From contig JAWHQI010000504.1 in assembly GCA_033032865.1 (NCBI GenBank), forward strand, positions 62,001 to 126,000: 64,000 bases of DNA, in the 5' to 3' direction. The notes under the pieces are model-generated. The model did no database searches. It was not told the origin of the DNA and saw only the letters and a list, made by a program, of their open reading frames with translations. Each line of letters begins with the position of its first letter. Position 1 is the first letter of the stretch. A program made the position numbers and the translations under genes. The DNA comes from Dactylorhiza incarnata (Eukaryota; Streptophyta; Magnoliopsida; Asparagales; Orchidaceae). This document shows, one piece after another, positions 14,101 to 28,400 of the stretch.

Positions 14101-16080
14101 ATATCGACAACTAAATGAAATGTACTGGGTAAAACTAGTGCTCCAATGAATGTAGTGCTCCGAGCTCATTCTGAAAAGGTGTTGTGGGGTAAAATCAGAC
14201 AACCGGATCAAAAGTTATGGTTGTTTAAAGTTTAAGTGTCATTTGGAGCTAAATCTCTCACTTTCGCTACAAACCGCATCTAAAATGCTTTTATTTTGAA
14301 ATTTATGTGTCATTTGGAGCAAAATCTCACATTACCAGTAGAACCCACTGTATATCGACCTCTAAACGAGCTTGAATGAGTTAAAATTGTTCTCCATTGG
14401 ATTTAGGGCTCCTATCTCATTCTGAAAAGGTGTCCTTTGGAGCAAAATTTCGCATTACCGCTACAACCGGTTATATATCGACAACCAAATGAACTGGAAT
14501 GGCTAAAACTTGTGCTCCAAGGAATGTAGTGCTCTGAGCTCATTCTGAAAAGGTGTTGTGGGGTAAAATCAGACAACCGGATCAAAAGTTATTGTTGTTT
14601 AAAGTTTAAGTGTCATTTGGAGCTAAATCTATCACTTTCGCTACAAACCGCATCTAAAATTCTTTCATTTTGAAATTTATGTGTCATTTGGACCTAAATC
14701 TTACATTACTAGTCGAACGTAGTGTATATAGACCTCTAATCGAGCTTGAATTTGTTAAAATGGTTCTCCATTGGATTTAGAGCTCCTATCTCATTCTGAA
14801 AAGGTGTCCTTTGGAGCTAAATTTCGCATTACCGCTGCTAACGGCTATATATCAACAACTAAATGAACTGGACTGGGTAAAAATTATGCTCCAATGAATG
14901 TAGTGCTCCGAGCTCATTCCAAAATGGTGTTGTGGTGTAAAATCAGACAACCGGATCAAAAGTTATTGCTGTTTAAAGTTTAAGTCTCATTTGGAGGTAA
15001 ATCTCTCACTTTCGCTACAAACCGCATCAAAATTTCTTTCATTTTGAAATTTATGTGTCATTTGAAGCAAAATCTCACATTACCAGTAGAACCCACTATA
15101 TATCGACGTCTAAACGAGTTTGAATGGGTTAAAATTGTTCTCCATTGGATTTAGGGCTCTTATCTCATTCTGAAAAGCTGCCCTTTGGAGCTAAATTTTG
15201 CATTACCGCTGCAACTGGCTATATATCGACAACTAAATGAACTGGACTGGGTAACACTTGTTCTCCAATGAATGTAGTGCTCCGAGCTCATTCCGAAAAG
15301 GTGTTGTGGGGAAAAATCAGACAACCGGATCAAAAGTTATTGCTGTTTAAAGTTTAAGTGTCATTTGAAGCTAAATCTCTCACTTTCGCTACAAACCGCA
15401 TCTAAAATTCTTTTATTTTGAAATTTATGTGTCATTTGGAGCAAAATCTCGCATTATCAGTAGAACCCACTGTATATCGACCTCTAAAGGAGCTTGAATG
15501 GGTTAAAATTGTTCTCCATTGGATTTAGAGCTCCTATCTCATTCTGAAAAGGTGTCCTTTGGAGCAAAATTTCGCATTACCCGCTGCAACCGGTTATATA
15601 TCGACAACTAAATGAACTGGAATGGGTAAAACATGTGCTCCAAGGAATGTATTGCTCCGAGCTCATTCCAAAAAGGTGTTGTGGGGTAAAATCAGACAAC
15701 CGGATCAAAAGTTATTGCTGTTTAATGTTTAAGTGTCATTTGAAGCTAAATCTCTCACTTTCGCTACAAACCGCATCTAAACTTCTTTCATTCTGAAATT
15801 TGTGTCATTTGGACATAAATCTTACATTACTAGTAGAACGCACTGTATATCGACCTCTAAACGAGCTTGAATTTGTTAAAATTGTTCTCCATTGGACTTA
15901 GAGCTCCTATCTCATTCTTAAAAGGTGTCCTTTGGAGCAAAATTTCGCCTTACCGCTGCAACCGGTTATATATCGACAACTAAATGATCTGGATTGGGTA
16001 AAAATTGTTCTCCAATGAATGTAGTGCTCTGAGCTCATTCTGAAAAGATGTTGTGGGGTAAAATCAGACAACCAGATCAA
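11180..16080. repeat. Segmental duplication A, copy 2
   Basis: Second copy, including module M3. It differs from copy 1 by sparse substitutions and a few 1-bp indels, for example an extra C near 15581. Together with 10430-11180 it forms the longer block that matches 24640-30290. Confidence 0.8.
12862..13397. repeat. Module M3: three full-length satellite monomers
   Basis: Lies 5649 bp downstream of M2 and is nearly identical to it. Thirteen composite units plus a 251-bp part lie between them. Confidence 0.85.
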
Positions 16081-16169
16081 AAATTATTGTTGTTTAAAGT
16101 TTAAGTGTCATTTGGAGCTAAATATCTTACTTTCGCTACAAACCGCATCTAAAATTCTTTCATTTTGAA

Positions 16170-17290
16170 ATTTATGTGTCATTTGGAGCAAAATCTCGCA
16201 TTACCAGTAGAACCCACTATATATCAACCTCTAAACGAGCTGGAATGGGTTAAAATTGTTCTCCATTGGATTTAGGGCTCTTATCTCATTCTGAAAAGCT
16301 GCCCTTTGGAGCTAAATTTTGCATTACCGCTGCAACTGGCTATATATCGACAACTAAATGAACTGGACTGGGTAACACTTGTTCTCCAATGAATGTAGTG
16401 CTCCGAGCTTATTCCGAAAAGGTGTTGTGGGGAAAAATCAGACAACCGGATCAAAAGTTATTGCTGTTTAAAGTTTAAGTGTCATTTGAAGCTAAATCTC
16501 TCACTTTCGCTACAAACTGCATCTAAAATTCTTTTATTTTGAAATTTATGTGTCATTTGGAGCAAAATCTCGCATTATCAGTAGAACCCACTGTATATCG
16601 ACCTCTAAAGGAGCTTGAATGGGTTAAAATTGTTCTCCATTGGATTTAGGGCTCCTATCTCATTCTGAAAAGGTGTCCTTTGGAGCAAAATTTCGCATTA
16701 CCGCTGCAACCGGTTATATATCGACAACTAAATGAACTGGAATGGGTAAAACATGTGCTCCAAGGAATGTAGTGCTCCGAGCTCATTCCAAAAAGGTGTT
16801 GTGGGGTAAAATCAGACAACCGGATCAAAAGTTATTGCTGTTTAATGTTTAAGTGTCATTTGAAGCTAAATCTCTCACTTTCGCTACAAACCGCATCTAA
16901 ACTTCTTTCATTTTCAAATTTGTGTCATTTGGACATAAATCTTACATTACTAGTAGAACGCACTGTATATCGACCTCTAAACGAGCTTGAATTTGTTAAA
17001 ATTGTTCTCCATTGGACTTAGAGCTCCTATCTCATTCTGAAAAGGTGTCCTTTGGAGCGAAATTTCGCCTTACCGCTGCAACCGGTTATATATCGACAAC
17101 TAAATGATCTGGACTGGGTAAAAATTGTTCTCCAATGAATGTAGTGCTCCGAGCTCATTTTGAAAAGATGTTGTGGGGTAAAATCAGACAACCAGATCAA
17201 AAATTATTGTTGTTTAAAGTTTAAGTGTCATTTGGAGCTAAATATCTTACTTTCGCTACAAACCGCATCTAAAATTCTTTTATTTTGAAA
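16170..17290. repeat. Local tandem duplication of three composite units (1121 bp)
   Basis: Repeats 15050-16170; for example the rare word TGAAAAGCTGCCC occurs at 15171 and 16292. Three times 374 is 1122. The same block recurs at about 32655-33775 (offset 16485). Confidence 0.75.
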
Positions 17291-17758
17291 TTTATGTGTC
17301 ATTTGGAGCAAAAGCTCGCATTACCAGTAGAACCCACTGTATATTGACCTCTAAACGAGCTGGAATGGGTTAAAATTGTTCTCCATTGGATTTAGGGCTC
17401 CTATCTCATTCTGTAAAGGTGTCCTTTGGTGCTAAATTTTGCATTACCGCTGCAATCGGCTATATATCGATAAGTAAATTAACTGGAATGGGTAAAACTT
17501 GTACTCCAATGAATGTAGTGCTCCGAGATCATTCTGAAAAGGTGTTGTGGGGTAAAGTCAGACAACCAGATCAAAAGTTATTGCTGTTTAAAGTTTGAGT
17601 GTCATTTGGAGCTAAATCTTTCACTTAGGCTACAAACCGCATCTAAAATTCTTTCATTTTGAAATTTATGTGTCATTTAGAGCAAAATCTAGCATTACTA
17701 GTAGAACCCACTGTATATCGACCTCTAAACTATCTTGAATGGGTTAAAATTGCTCTCC

Positions 17759-18294
17759 ATTGGATTTAGGACCCCTATCTCATTATGAAAAGGTATTGTG
17801 GGTGAAAATCTAACAACCAGGTCAAAAGTTACGGATGTTTGAAGTTTAGATCTCCTTTCGAGCTAAATACCTTATTACCAATCCGACTGTATATTGACCA
17901 CTAAACAAACTAGAATGGGTAAAAATTGTTCTCCATTGGATGTAGGGCTCCGAGCTCATTCCAAAAAGGTGTTGTTCGCAAAAATCGGACAACCAGAACA
18001 AAAGTTATGGATGTTATAGTTTATGTGTCAAGAGGAGCAAAATCCCTCATTACCATTGCAACCGGTTGTATATTGACCTCTAAAATGAGCTGGAATGGTT
18101 TAAAATTAAGCTCCATTGGATGTATGCCTCCGAGCATATTCCGTAAAGGTGTTGTGGGCACCAATAAAACATACAAATCAAAAGTTATGGTTGTTAAAAG
18201 TTTAGGTGTAATTTGGAGCTAAATTTCGCATTACCGCTGCAACCGGCTATATATCGACAACTAAATGAACTGGAATGGGTAAATCTTTTGCTCC
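17759..18294. repeat. Module M4: three full-length satellite monomers
   Basis: Carries the markers ACCCCTATC near its start, AATCCGACTG in the first monomer and GGGCACCAATAAAAC in the third. These markers help trace mosaic modules M8 and M9. Eleven composite units plus a 251-bp part lie between M3 and M4. Confidence 0.85.
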
Positions 18295-21200
18295 AATGAA
18301 TGTAGTGCTCCGAGCTCATTCCGAAAAGGTGTTGTGGGGTAAAATCAGACAACAAGATCAAAAGTTATTGCTGTTTAAAGTTTGAGTATCATTTGGAGCT
18401 AAATCTCTCACTTTCGCTACAAACCGCATCTAAAATTCTTTCATTTTGAAACTTGTGTCATTTGGAGCAAAATCTCGCATTGCCAGTAGAACCCACTGTA
18501 TATCGACCTCTAAACGAGCTTGAACGGGTTAAAATTGTTCTCCATTGGATTTAGGGCTCCTATCTCATTCTGAAAAGGTGTATTTGGAACTAAATTTCGT
18601 ATTACCGCTGCAACTGGCTATATATCGACAACTAAATGAAATGGAATGGGTAAAACTTATGCCCCAATGAATGTAGTGCTCCGAGCTCATTCCGAAAAGG
18701 TGTTGTGGGGTAAAATCGGACAATCGGAGCAAAAGTTATTGCTGTTTAAAGTTTAAGTGTCATTTGGAGCTAAATCTCTCACTTTCGCTACAAACCACAT
18801 CTAAAATTCTTTCATTTTGAAATTTATGTGTCATTTGGAGAAAAATCTCACATTACCAGTAGAATCCACTGTATATTGACCTCTAAACAAGCTTGACTAG
18901 GTTAAAATTCTTCTCCATTGGATTTAGGGCTCCTATCTCATTCTGAAAAAGTGTCCGTTGGTGCAAAATTTTGCATTACCGCTGCAACTGGCTATATATC
19001 GACAACTAAATGAAATGGACTGGGTAAAAATAGTGCTCCAATGAATGTAGTGCTCCGAGCTCATTCCGAAAAGGTGTTGTGAGGTAAAATCAGACAACCG
19101 GATCAAAAGTTATTGTTGTTTAAAGTTTAAGTGTCATTTGGAGCTAAATCTCTCACTTTCGCTACAAGCCACATCTAAAATGCTTTTATTTTGAAATTTA
19201 TGTGTCATTTGGAGCAAAATCTCGCATTAGCAGTAGAAACCACTGTATATCGACCTCTAAACGAGCTTGAATGAGTTAAAATTATTCTCCATTGGATTTA
19301 GTGCTCCTATCTCATTCTGAAAAGGTGTCCTTCGGAGCAAAATTTTGCATTACCGCTGCAACCGGTTATATATCGACAACTAAATGAACTGGAGTGGGTA
19401 AAACTTGTGCTCCAAGGAATGTAGTGCTCTGAGCTCATTCTGAAAAGGTGTTGTGGGGTAAAATCAGACAACCGGATCAAAAGTTATTGTTGTTTACAGT
19501 TTAAGTGTCATTTGGAGCTAAATCTCTCACTTTCGCTACAAACCGCATCTAAAATTCTTTCATTTTGAAATTTATGTGTGATTTAAACAACAATCTTTCA
19601 TTACTAGTAGAACGCAATGCAAATCGACCTCTAAACGAGCTTGAATTTGTTAAAATGGTTCTCCATTGGATTTAGAGCTCCTATCTCATTCTGAAAAGGT
19701 GTCCTTTAGAGCTAAATTTCGCATTACCGCTGCAAACGGCTATATATCGACAACTAAATGAACTGGACTGGGTAAAAATTGTGCTCCAATGAATGTAGTG
19801 CTCCGAGCTCATTCCGAAAAGGTATTGTGGTGTAAAATGAGACAACCGGATCAAAACTTATTGCTGTTTAAAGTTTAAGTGTTATTTGGAGCTAAATCTC
19901 TCACTTTCGCTACAAACCGCATCTAAAATTCTTTCGTTTTGAAATTTATGTGTCATTTGGAGCAAAATCTCGCATTGCCAGTAGAACCCACTATATATCA
20001 ACCTCTAAACGAGCTTGAATGGGTTAAAATTATTCTCCATTGGATTTAGGGCTCCTATCTCATTCTGAAAAGGTGTCCTTTGGTGCTAAATTTCGCATTA
20101 CCGCTGCAACCGCTTATATATCGACAACTAGATGAACTGGAATGGGTAAAACTTATGCCCCAATGAATGTAGTGCTCTGGGCTCATTCCGAAAAGGTGTT
20201 GTGGGGTAAAATAGGACAACCGGATCAAAAGTTATTGTTGTTTAAAGTTTAAGTGTCATTTGCATCTAAATCTCTCACTTTCGCTTCAAAGCCCTTCTAA
20301 AATTCTTTCATTTTGAAATTTATGTGTCATTTGGAGTAAAATATCACATTACCAGTAGAATCCACTGTATATTGACCTCTAAACGAGCTTGAATGGGTTA
20401 AAAATGTTCTCCATTGGATTTAGGGCTCTTATCTCATTCTGAAAAGCTGTCCTTTGGAGCTAAATTTTGCATTACCGCTCCAACTGGCTATATATCGACA
20501 ACTAAATGAACTGCACTGGGCAACACTAGTGCTCCAATGAATGTAGTGCTCCGAGCTCATTCCGAAAAAGTGTTGTGGGGTAAAATCAGACAATCAGATC
20601 AAAAGTTATTGTTGTTTAAAGTTTAAGTGTCATTTGAAGCTAAATCTCTCATTTTCGCTACAAACCGCATCTAAAATTCTTTTATTTTGAAATTTATGTT
20701 TGATTTGGAGCAAAATCTCGCATTACCAGTAGAACCCATTGTATATCGACCTCTAAACGAGCTTGAATGGGTTAATATTGTTCTCCATTGGATTTAGGGC
20801 TCCTATCTCATTCTGAAAAGGTGTCCTTTGGAGCGAAATTTCGCATTACCGCTGCAACCGGTTATATATCGACAACTAACTGAACTGGAATGGGTAAAAC
20901 TTGTGCTCCAAGGAATGTAGTGCTCCGAGCTCATTCCGAAAAGGTGTTGTGGGGTAAAATCAGACAAACGGATCAAAAGTTATTGCTGTTTAAAGTTTAA
21001 GTGTCATTTGAAGCTAAATCTTTCACTTTCGCTACAAACCGCATTTAAAATTCTTTCATTTTGAAATTTATGTGTCATTTGGACCTAAATCTTACATTAC
21101 TAGTAGAACGCACTGTATATCGACCTCTAAACGAGCTTGAATTTGTTAAAATTGTTCTCCATTGGACTTAGAGCTCCTATCTCATTCTGAAAAGGTGTCC

Positions 21201-21849
21201 TTTGGAGCGAAATTTCGCCTTACCGCTCCAACCGGTTATATATCGACAACTAAATGAACTGGACTGGGTAAAATAAGTTCTCCAATGAATGTAGTGCTCC
21301 GAGCTCATTCCGAAAAGATGTTGTGGGGGTAAAATCAGACAACCAGATCAAAAGTTATTGCTGTTTAATGTTTAAGTGTCATTTGGAGCTAAATCTTTCA
21401 CTTTTGCTACAAACCGCATCTAAAATTCTTTCATTTTGAAATTTATGTGTCATTTGGAGCAAAAGCTCGCATTACCAGTAGAACCCACTGTATATTGACC
21501 TCTAAACGAGTTGGAATGGGTTAAAATCGTTCTTCATTGGATTTAGGGCTCCTATCTCATTCTGAAAAGGTGTCCTTTGGTGCTAAATTTTGCATTACCA
21601 CTGCAATCGGCTATATATCGACAACTAAATGAACTGGAATGGGTAAAACTTGTACTCCAATGAATGTAGTGCTCCGAGATCATTCCGAAAAGGTGTTGTG
21701 GGGTAAAGTCAGACAACCAGATCAAAAGTTATTGTTGTTTAAAGTTTGAGTGTCATTTGGAGCTAAATCTTTCACTTTCGCTACAAACCGCATCTAAAAT
21801 TCTTTCATTTTGAAATTTATGTATCATTTAGAGCAAAATCTAGCTCACC

Positions 21850-22287
21850 ATTGGATTTAGGGCTCCTATCTCATTATGAAAAGGTATTGTGGGTGAAAAT
21901 CTAACAACCGGATCAAAAGTTACGGATGTTTGAAGTTTAGGTCTCCTTTTGAGCTAAATACCTTATTACCAACCCGACTGTATTTTGACCACTAAACAAA
22001 CTAGAATGGGTAAAAATTGTTCTTCATTGGATGTAGGGCTCCGAGCTCATTCCAAAAAGGTGTTGTTCGCAAAAATCGGACAACTAGATCAAAAGTTATG
22101 GATGTTACAGTTTATGTGTTAAGAGGAGCATATTCCGTTAATGTGTTGTGGGCAACAATAAAACATACAAACAAAAGTTATGGCTGTTAGAAGTTTAAGT
22201 ATAATTTGGAGCTAAATTTTGCATTACCGCTGCAACCGGTTATATATCGACAACTAAATGAACTGGAATGGGTAAATCTTGTGCTCC
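21850..22287. repeat. Module M5: monomer module with an internal deletion
   Basis: About 438 bp instead of 536. Roughly 100 bp is missing between GAGGAGC and ATATTCCG near 22126, across a GAGC word present at both ends of the missing part. A second deletion of about 58 bp lies just upstream, at 21842-21849, where AATCTAGC runs directly into TCACCATTGG. Confidence 0.85.
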
Positions 22288-25200
22288 AATGAATGTAGTG
22301 CTCTGAGATTATTCCGAAAAGGTATTGTATGGTAAAATCAGACACCCAGATCAAAAGTTATTGCTGTTTAAAGTTTCAGTGTCATTTGGAGCTAAATCTC
22401 TCACTTTCGCTACAAACCGTATCTAAAATTCTTTCATTTTGAAATTTATGTGTCATTTGGAGCAAAATCTCGCATTACCAGTAGAACCCACTGTATATCG
22501 ACCCCTAAACGATCTTGAATGGGTTAAAATTGTTCTCCATTGGATTTAGGGCTCCTATCTCATTCTGAAAAGGTGTCCTTTGGAGCTAAATTTCGCATTA
22601 CCGCTGCAACCGGCTATATATCGACAACTAAATGAACTGGAATGGGTAAAAATTATGCACCAATGAATGTAGTGCTCCGAGCTCATTCCGAAAAGGTGTT
22701 GTGGGGTAAAATCAGACAACATGATCAAAAGTTATTGCTGTTTAAAGTTTAAGTGTCATTTGGAGCTAAATCTCTCACTTTCGCTACAAACCGCATCTAA
22801 AATTCTTTCATTTTGAAATTTGTGTCATTTGGAGAAAAATCTCGCATTACCAGTAGAACCCACTGTATATCGACCTCTAAACGAGCTTGAATGGGTTAAA
22901 ATTGTTCTCCATTGGATTTAGGGCTCCTATCTCATTCTGAAAAGGTGTCCTTTGGAGCTAAATTTCGCATTACCGCTGCAACCGGTTATATATCGACAAC
23001 TAAATGAACTGGAATGGGTAAAACTTCTGCTCCAAGGAATGTAGTGCTCCGAGCTCATTCCGAAAAGGTGTTGTGGGGTAAAATCAGACAACCTGATCAA
23101 AAGTTATTGCTGTTTAAATTTTAAGTGTCATTTGGAGCTAAATCTCTCACTTTCGCTACAAACCGCATTTAAAATTCTTTTATTTTGAAATTTATGTGTC
23201 ATTTGAAGCAAAATCTCGCATTACCAGTAGAACCCACTGTATATCGACCTCTAAATGAGCTTGAATGGGTTAAAATTGTTCTCCATTGGATTTAGGGCTC
23301 TTATCTCATTCTGAAAAGGTGTCCTTTGGAGCTAAATTTCGCATTACCGCTGCAACCGGTTATATATCGACAACTAAATGAACTGGAATAGGTAAAACTT
23401 ATGCTCCAAGGAATGTAGTGCTCCGAGCTCATTCCGAAAAGGTGTTGTGGGGTAAAATCAGATAACCAGATCAAAAGTTATTGCTGTTTAAAGTTTAAGT
23501 GTCATTTGGAGCTAAATCTCTCACTTTCGCTACAAGCCGCATCTAAAATTCTTTCATTTTGAAATTTATGTGTCATTTGGACCTAAATCTCACATTACTA
23601 GTAGAACGCACTGTATATCGACCTCTAAACGAGCTTGAATGGGTTAAAATTGTTCTCCATTGGATTTAGGGCTCCTATCTCATTCTGAAAAGCTGTCCTT
23701 TGGAGCTAAATTTTGCATTACCGCTGCAACTGGCTATATATCGACAACTAAATGAACTGGACTGGGTAAAACTTGTGCTCCAATGAATGTAGTGCTCCGA
23801 GCTCATTCCGAAAAGATGTTGTGGGGTAAAATCAGATAACCAGATCAAAAGTTATTGATGTTTAAAGTTTAAGTGTCATTTGGAGCTAAATCTCTCACTT
23901 TCGCTACAAACTGCATCTAAAATTCTTTTATTTTGAAATTTATGTGTCATTTGGAGCAAAATCTCGCATTACCAGTAGAACCCACTGTATATCGACCTCT
24001 AAACGAGCTGAATGGGTTAAAATTGTTCTCCATTGGATTTATGGCTCCTATCTCATTCTGAAAAGGTATTGTCGGTGAAAATCTGACAACGAGATCAAAA
24101 GTTACTGATGTTTGAAGTTTAGATCTGCTTTCGAGCTAAATACCTTATTACCAATCCGACTGTATATTGACCACTAAACAAACTAGAATGGGTAAAAATT
24201 GTTCTCCATTGGATGTAGGGCTCCGAGCTCATTCCAAAAAGGTGTTGTTCGCAAAAATCGAACAACCAGATCAAAAGTTATGGATGTTACAGTTTATGTG
24301 TCAAGAGGAGCAAAATCCCTCATTACCATTGCAACCGGCTGTATATTGACCTCTAAAATGAGCTGGAATGGTTTAAAATTATGCTCCATTGGATGTATGC
24401 CTCCGAGCATATTCCGTAAAGGTGTTGTGGGCAACAATAAAACATACAAATCAAAAGTTATGGCTGTTAGATGTTTAGGTGTAATTTGGAGCTAAATTTC
24501 GCATTACCGCTGCAACCGACTAAATATTGAAAACTAAATGAACTGGAATGGGTTAATCTTGTGCTCCAATGAATGTAGTGCTCCGAGCTCATTTCGAAAA
24601 GGTGTTGTGGGTTAAATCAGACAACCAGATCAAAAGTTATTGCTGTTTAAAGTTTGAGTGTCATTTAGAGCTAAATCTCTCACTTTCGCTGCAAAACGCA
24701 TCTAAAATTCTTTCATTTTGAAACTTATGTGTCATTTGGAGCAAAATCTCGCATTACCAGTAGAACCCACTGTATATATCGACCTCTAAATGAGCTTGAA
24801 TGGGTTAAAATTGTTCTCCATTGGATTTAGGGCTCCTATCTCATTTTGAAAAGGTGTCCTTTGGAGCTAAATTTCGCATTATCGCTGCAACCGGCTATAT
24901 ACCGACAACTAAATGAACTTTAATAGCTAATACTTGTGCTCCAATGAATGTAGTGCTTTGAGCTCATTCCGAAAAAGGTGTTGTGGGGTAAAATCAGAAA
25001 ACCTGATCAAAAGTTATTGCTGTTTAAAGTTTAAGTGTCATTTGGAGCTAAATCTCTCATTTTTGCTACAAACCGCATCTAAAATTCTTTCTTATTGAAA
25101 TTTATGTATCATTTGGAGAACAATCTCGCATTACCAGTAGAACCCACTGTATATCGAACTCTAAACGAGCTTGAATGGGTTAAAATTGTTCTCCATTGGA

Positions 25201-25400
25201 TTTAGGGCTCCTATCTCATTCTGAAAAGGTGTCCTTTGGAGCTAAATTTTGCATTACCGCTGCAACCGACTATATATCGACAACTAAATGAACTGGATTG
25301 GGTAAAACTTGTGCCCCAATGAATGTAGGGCTCCGAGCTCATTCCGAAAAGGTGTTGTGGGGTAAAATCGTACAACCGGATCAAAAGTTATTGCTGTTTA
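21970..25400. repeat. Segmental duplication B, copy 1
   Basis: Matches 34364-38540. The offset is 12394 bp on the left and 13141 bp from about 23400 on, so the second copy has 747 bp more, which is two composite units. Both copies carry the deleted module (M5/M9) and the intact module (M6/M10). Confidence 0.75.
24032..24567. repeat. Module M6: three full-length satellite monomers
   Basis: Markers are GATCTGCTTTCG in the first monomer and AAAATCGAACAACC in the second. Four composite units plus a 251-bp part separate it from M5. Its paralogue is M10, at an offset of 13141 bp. Confidence 0.85.
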
Positions 25401-28400
25401 AAGTTTAAGTGTCATTTGGAGCTAAATCTCTCACTTTCGCTACAAACCGTATCTAAAATTCATTTATTTTGAAATTTATGTGTCATTTGGAGCAAAATCT
25501 CGCATTACCAGTAGAACCCATTGTATATCGACCTCTAAACGAGCTTGAATGAGTTAAAATTGTTCTCCATAGGATTTATGGTTCCTATCTCATTCTGAAA
25601 AGGTGTCCTTTGGAGCTAAATTTTGCATTACCGCTGCAACCAGTTATATATCGACAACTAAATGAACTGGAATGGGTAAAACTTGTGTTCCAAGGAATGT
25701 AGTGCTATGAGCTCATTCCAAAAAGGTGTTGTGGGGGTAAAATCAGATAACCAGATCAAAAGTTATTGCTGTTTAAATTTAAGTGTCATTTGGAGCTAAA
25801 TCTCTCACTTTCGCTACAAACCGCATCTAAAATTCTTTCATTTTGAAATTTATGTTTCATTTGGACCTAAATCTTACATTACTAGTATAACGCACTGTAT
25901 ATCGACCTTTAAACGAGCTTGAATTTGTTAAAATTGTTCTCCATTGGATTTAGGGCTCCTATCTCATTCTGAAAAGGTGTCCTTTGGAGCTAAATTTTGC
26001 ATTACCGCTGCAACTGGCTATATATCGACAACTAAATGAACCGAACTTGGTAAAAATTGTTCTCCAATGAATGTAGTGCTCCGAGCTCATTCCGAAAAGG
26101 TGTTGTGGGGTAAAATCTGACAACCGGATCAAAAGTTATTGCTGTTTAAAGTTTAAGTGTCATTTGGAGCTAAATCTCTCACCTTCGCTACAAACCGCAT
26201 CTAAAATTTTTTTATTTTGAAATTTATGTGTCATTTGGAGCAAAATCTCACATTACCAGTAGAACCCACTATATATTGACCTCTAAACGAGCTTGAATGG
26301 GTTAAAATTTTTCTCCATTGGATTTAGGGCTCTTATCTCATTTTGAAAAGGTGTCCTTTGGTGCTAAATTTTGCATTACCGCTGCAACCGGCTATATATC
26401 GAAAACTAAATGAACTGGGATGGGTAAAACTTGTGCCTCAATGAATGTAGTGCTCCGAGCTCATTCCGAAAAGGTGTTGTGGGATAAAATCAGACAACCG
26501 GATCAAAAGTTATTATTGTTTAAAGTTTAACTGTCATTTGGAGCTAAGTCTCTCACTTTCGCTACAAACCGCATCTAAAACTCTTTCATTTCGAAATTTA
26601 TGTGTCATTTGGAGCAAAATCTCGCATTACCAGTAGAACCCGCTGTATATTGACCTCTAAACGAGCTTGAATGGGTTAAAATTGTTCTCCATTAGTTTTT
26701 GGGCTGCTATCTCATTCTGAAAAGGTGTCCTTTGGTGCTAAATTTTGCATTACTGCTGCAATCGACTATATATCGACAACTAAATGAACTGGAATTGGTA
26801 AAACTTGTGCTCCAATGAATGTAGTGCTTCGAGATCATTCCGACAAGGTGTTGTGGGGTAATGTCAAACAACCGGATCAAAAGTTATTGTTGTTGAAAGT
26901 TTGAGTGTCATTTGGAGCTAAATCTCTCACTTTCGCTACAAATCGCATTTAAAATTCTTTCATTTTGGAATTTATGTGTCATTTGGAGCAAAATCTCGCA
27001 TTACCAGTAGAACCCATTGTATATCGACCTCTAAACGATCTCAAATGGGTCAAAATTGTTCTCCATTGGATTTAGGGCTCCTATCTCATTATGAAAAGTT
27101 ATTGTGGGTGAAAATCTGACAACCGGATCAAAAGTTACGGATGTTTGAAGTTTATGTCTCCTTTCGAGCTAAATACCTTATTACTAACCCGGCTGTATAT
27201 TGACCACAAAACAAACTAGAATGGGTAAAAATTGTTCTCCATTGGATGTAGGGCTCCGAGCTCATTCCAAAAAGGTGTTGTTCGCAAAAATCGGACAACC
27301 AGATCAAAAGTTATGGATGTTACAGTTTATGTGTCAAGAGGAGCAAAATCCCTCATTACCATTGCAACCGGCTGTATATTGACCTCTAAAATGAGCTAGA
27401 ATGGTTTAAAATTGTGCTCCATTGGATGTATGCCTCCGAGCATATTCCATAAAGGTGTTGTGGGCACTAATAAAACATACAAATCAAAAGTTATGGCTGT
27501 TAGAACTTTAGGTGTAATTTGGAGCTAAATTTCGCATTACCGCTGCAACCGGCTATATATCGACAACTAAATGAACAGGAATGGGTAAATCTTGTGCTCC
27601 AATGAATGTAGTGCTCCGAACTCATTCCGAAAAGGAGTTGTGGGGTAAAATCAGACAACCAGATCAAAAGTTATTGTTGTTTAAAGTTTGAGTATCATTT
27701 GGAGCTAAATCTCTCACTTTCGCTACAAACCGCATCTAAAATTCTTTCATTTTGAAACTTATGTGTCATTTGGAGCAAAATCTCGCATTGCCAGTAGAAC
27801 CCACTATATATCGACCTCTAAACGAGCTTGAACGGGTTAATATTATTCTCCATTGGATTTAGGGCTCCTATCTCATTCTGAAAAGGTGTCCTTTGGAGCT
27901 AAATTTCGCATTACCGCTGCAACTGGCTATATATCGACAACTAAATGAAATGGACTGGGTAAAACTTATGCCCCAATGAATGTAGTGCTCCGAGCTCATT
28001 CCGAAAAGGTGTTGTGGGGTAAAATCGGACAACCGGATCAAAAGTTATTGCTGTTTAAAGTTTAAGTGTCATTTGGAGCTAAATCTCTCACTTTCGCTAC
28101 AAACCGCATCTAAAATTCTTTCATTTTGAAATTTATGTGTCATTTGGAGCAAAATCTCATATTACCAGTATAATCCACTATATATTGACCTCTAAACGAG
28201 CTTGAATGGGTTAAAATTGTTCTCCATTGGATTTAGGGCTCCTATCTCATTCTGAAAAGGTGTCCTTTGGTGCAAAATTTTGCATTACCGCTGCAACTGG
28301 CTATATATCGACAACTAAATGAAATGTACTAGGTAAAACTAGTGCTCCAATGAATGTAGCGCTCTGAGCTCATTCCGAAAAGGTGTTATGGGGTAAAATC

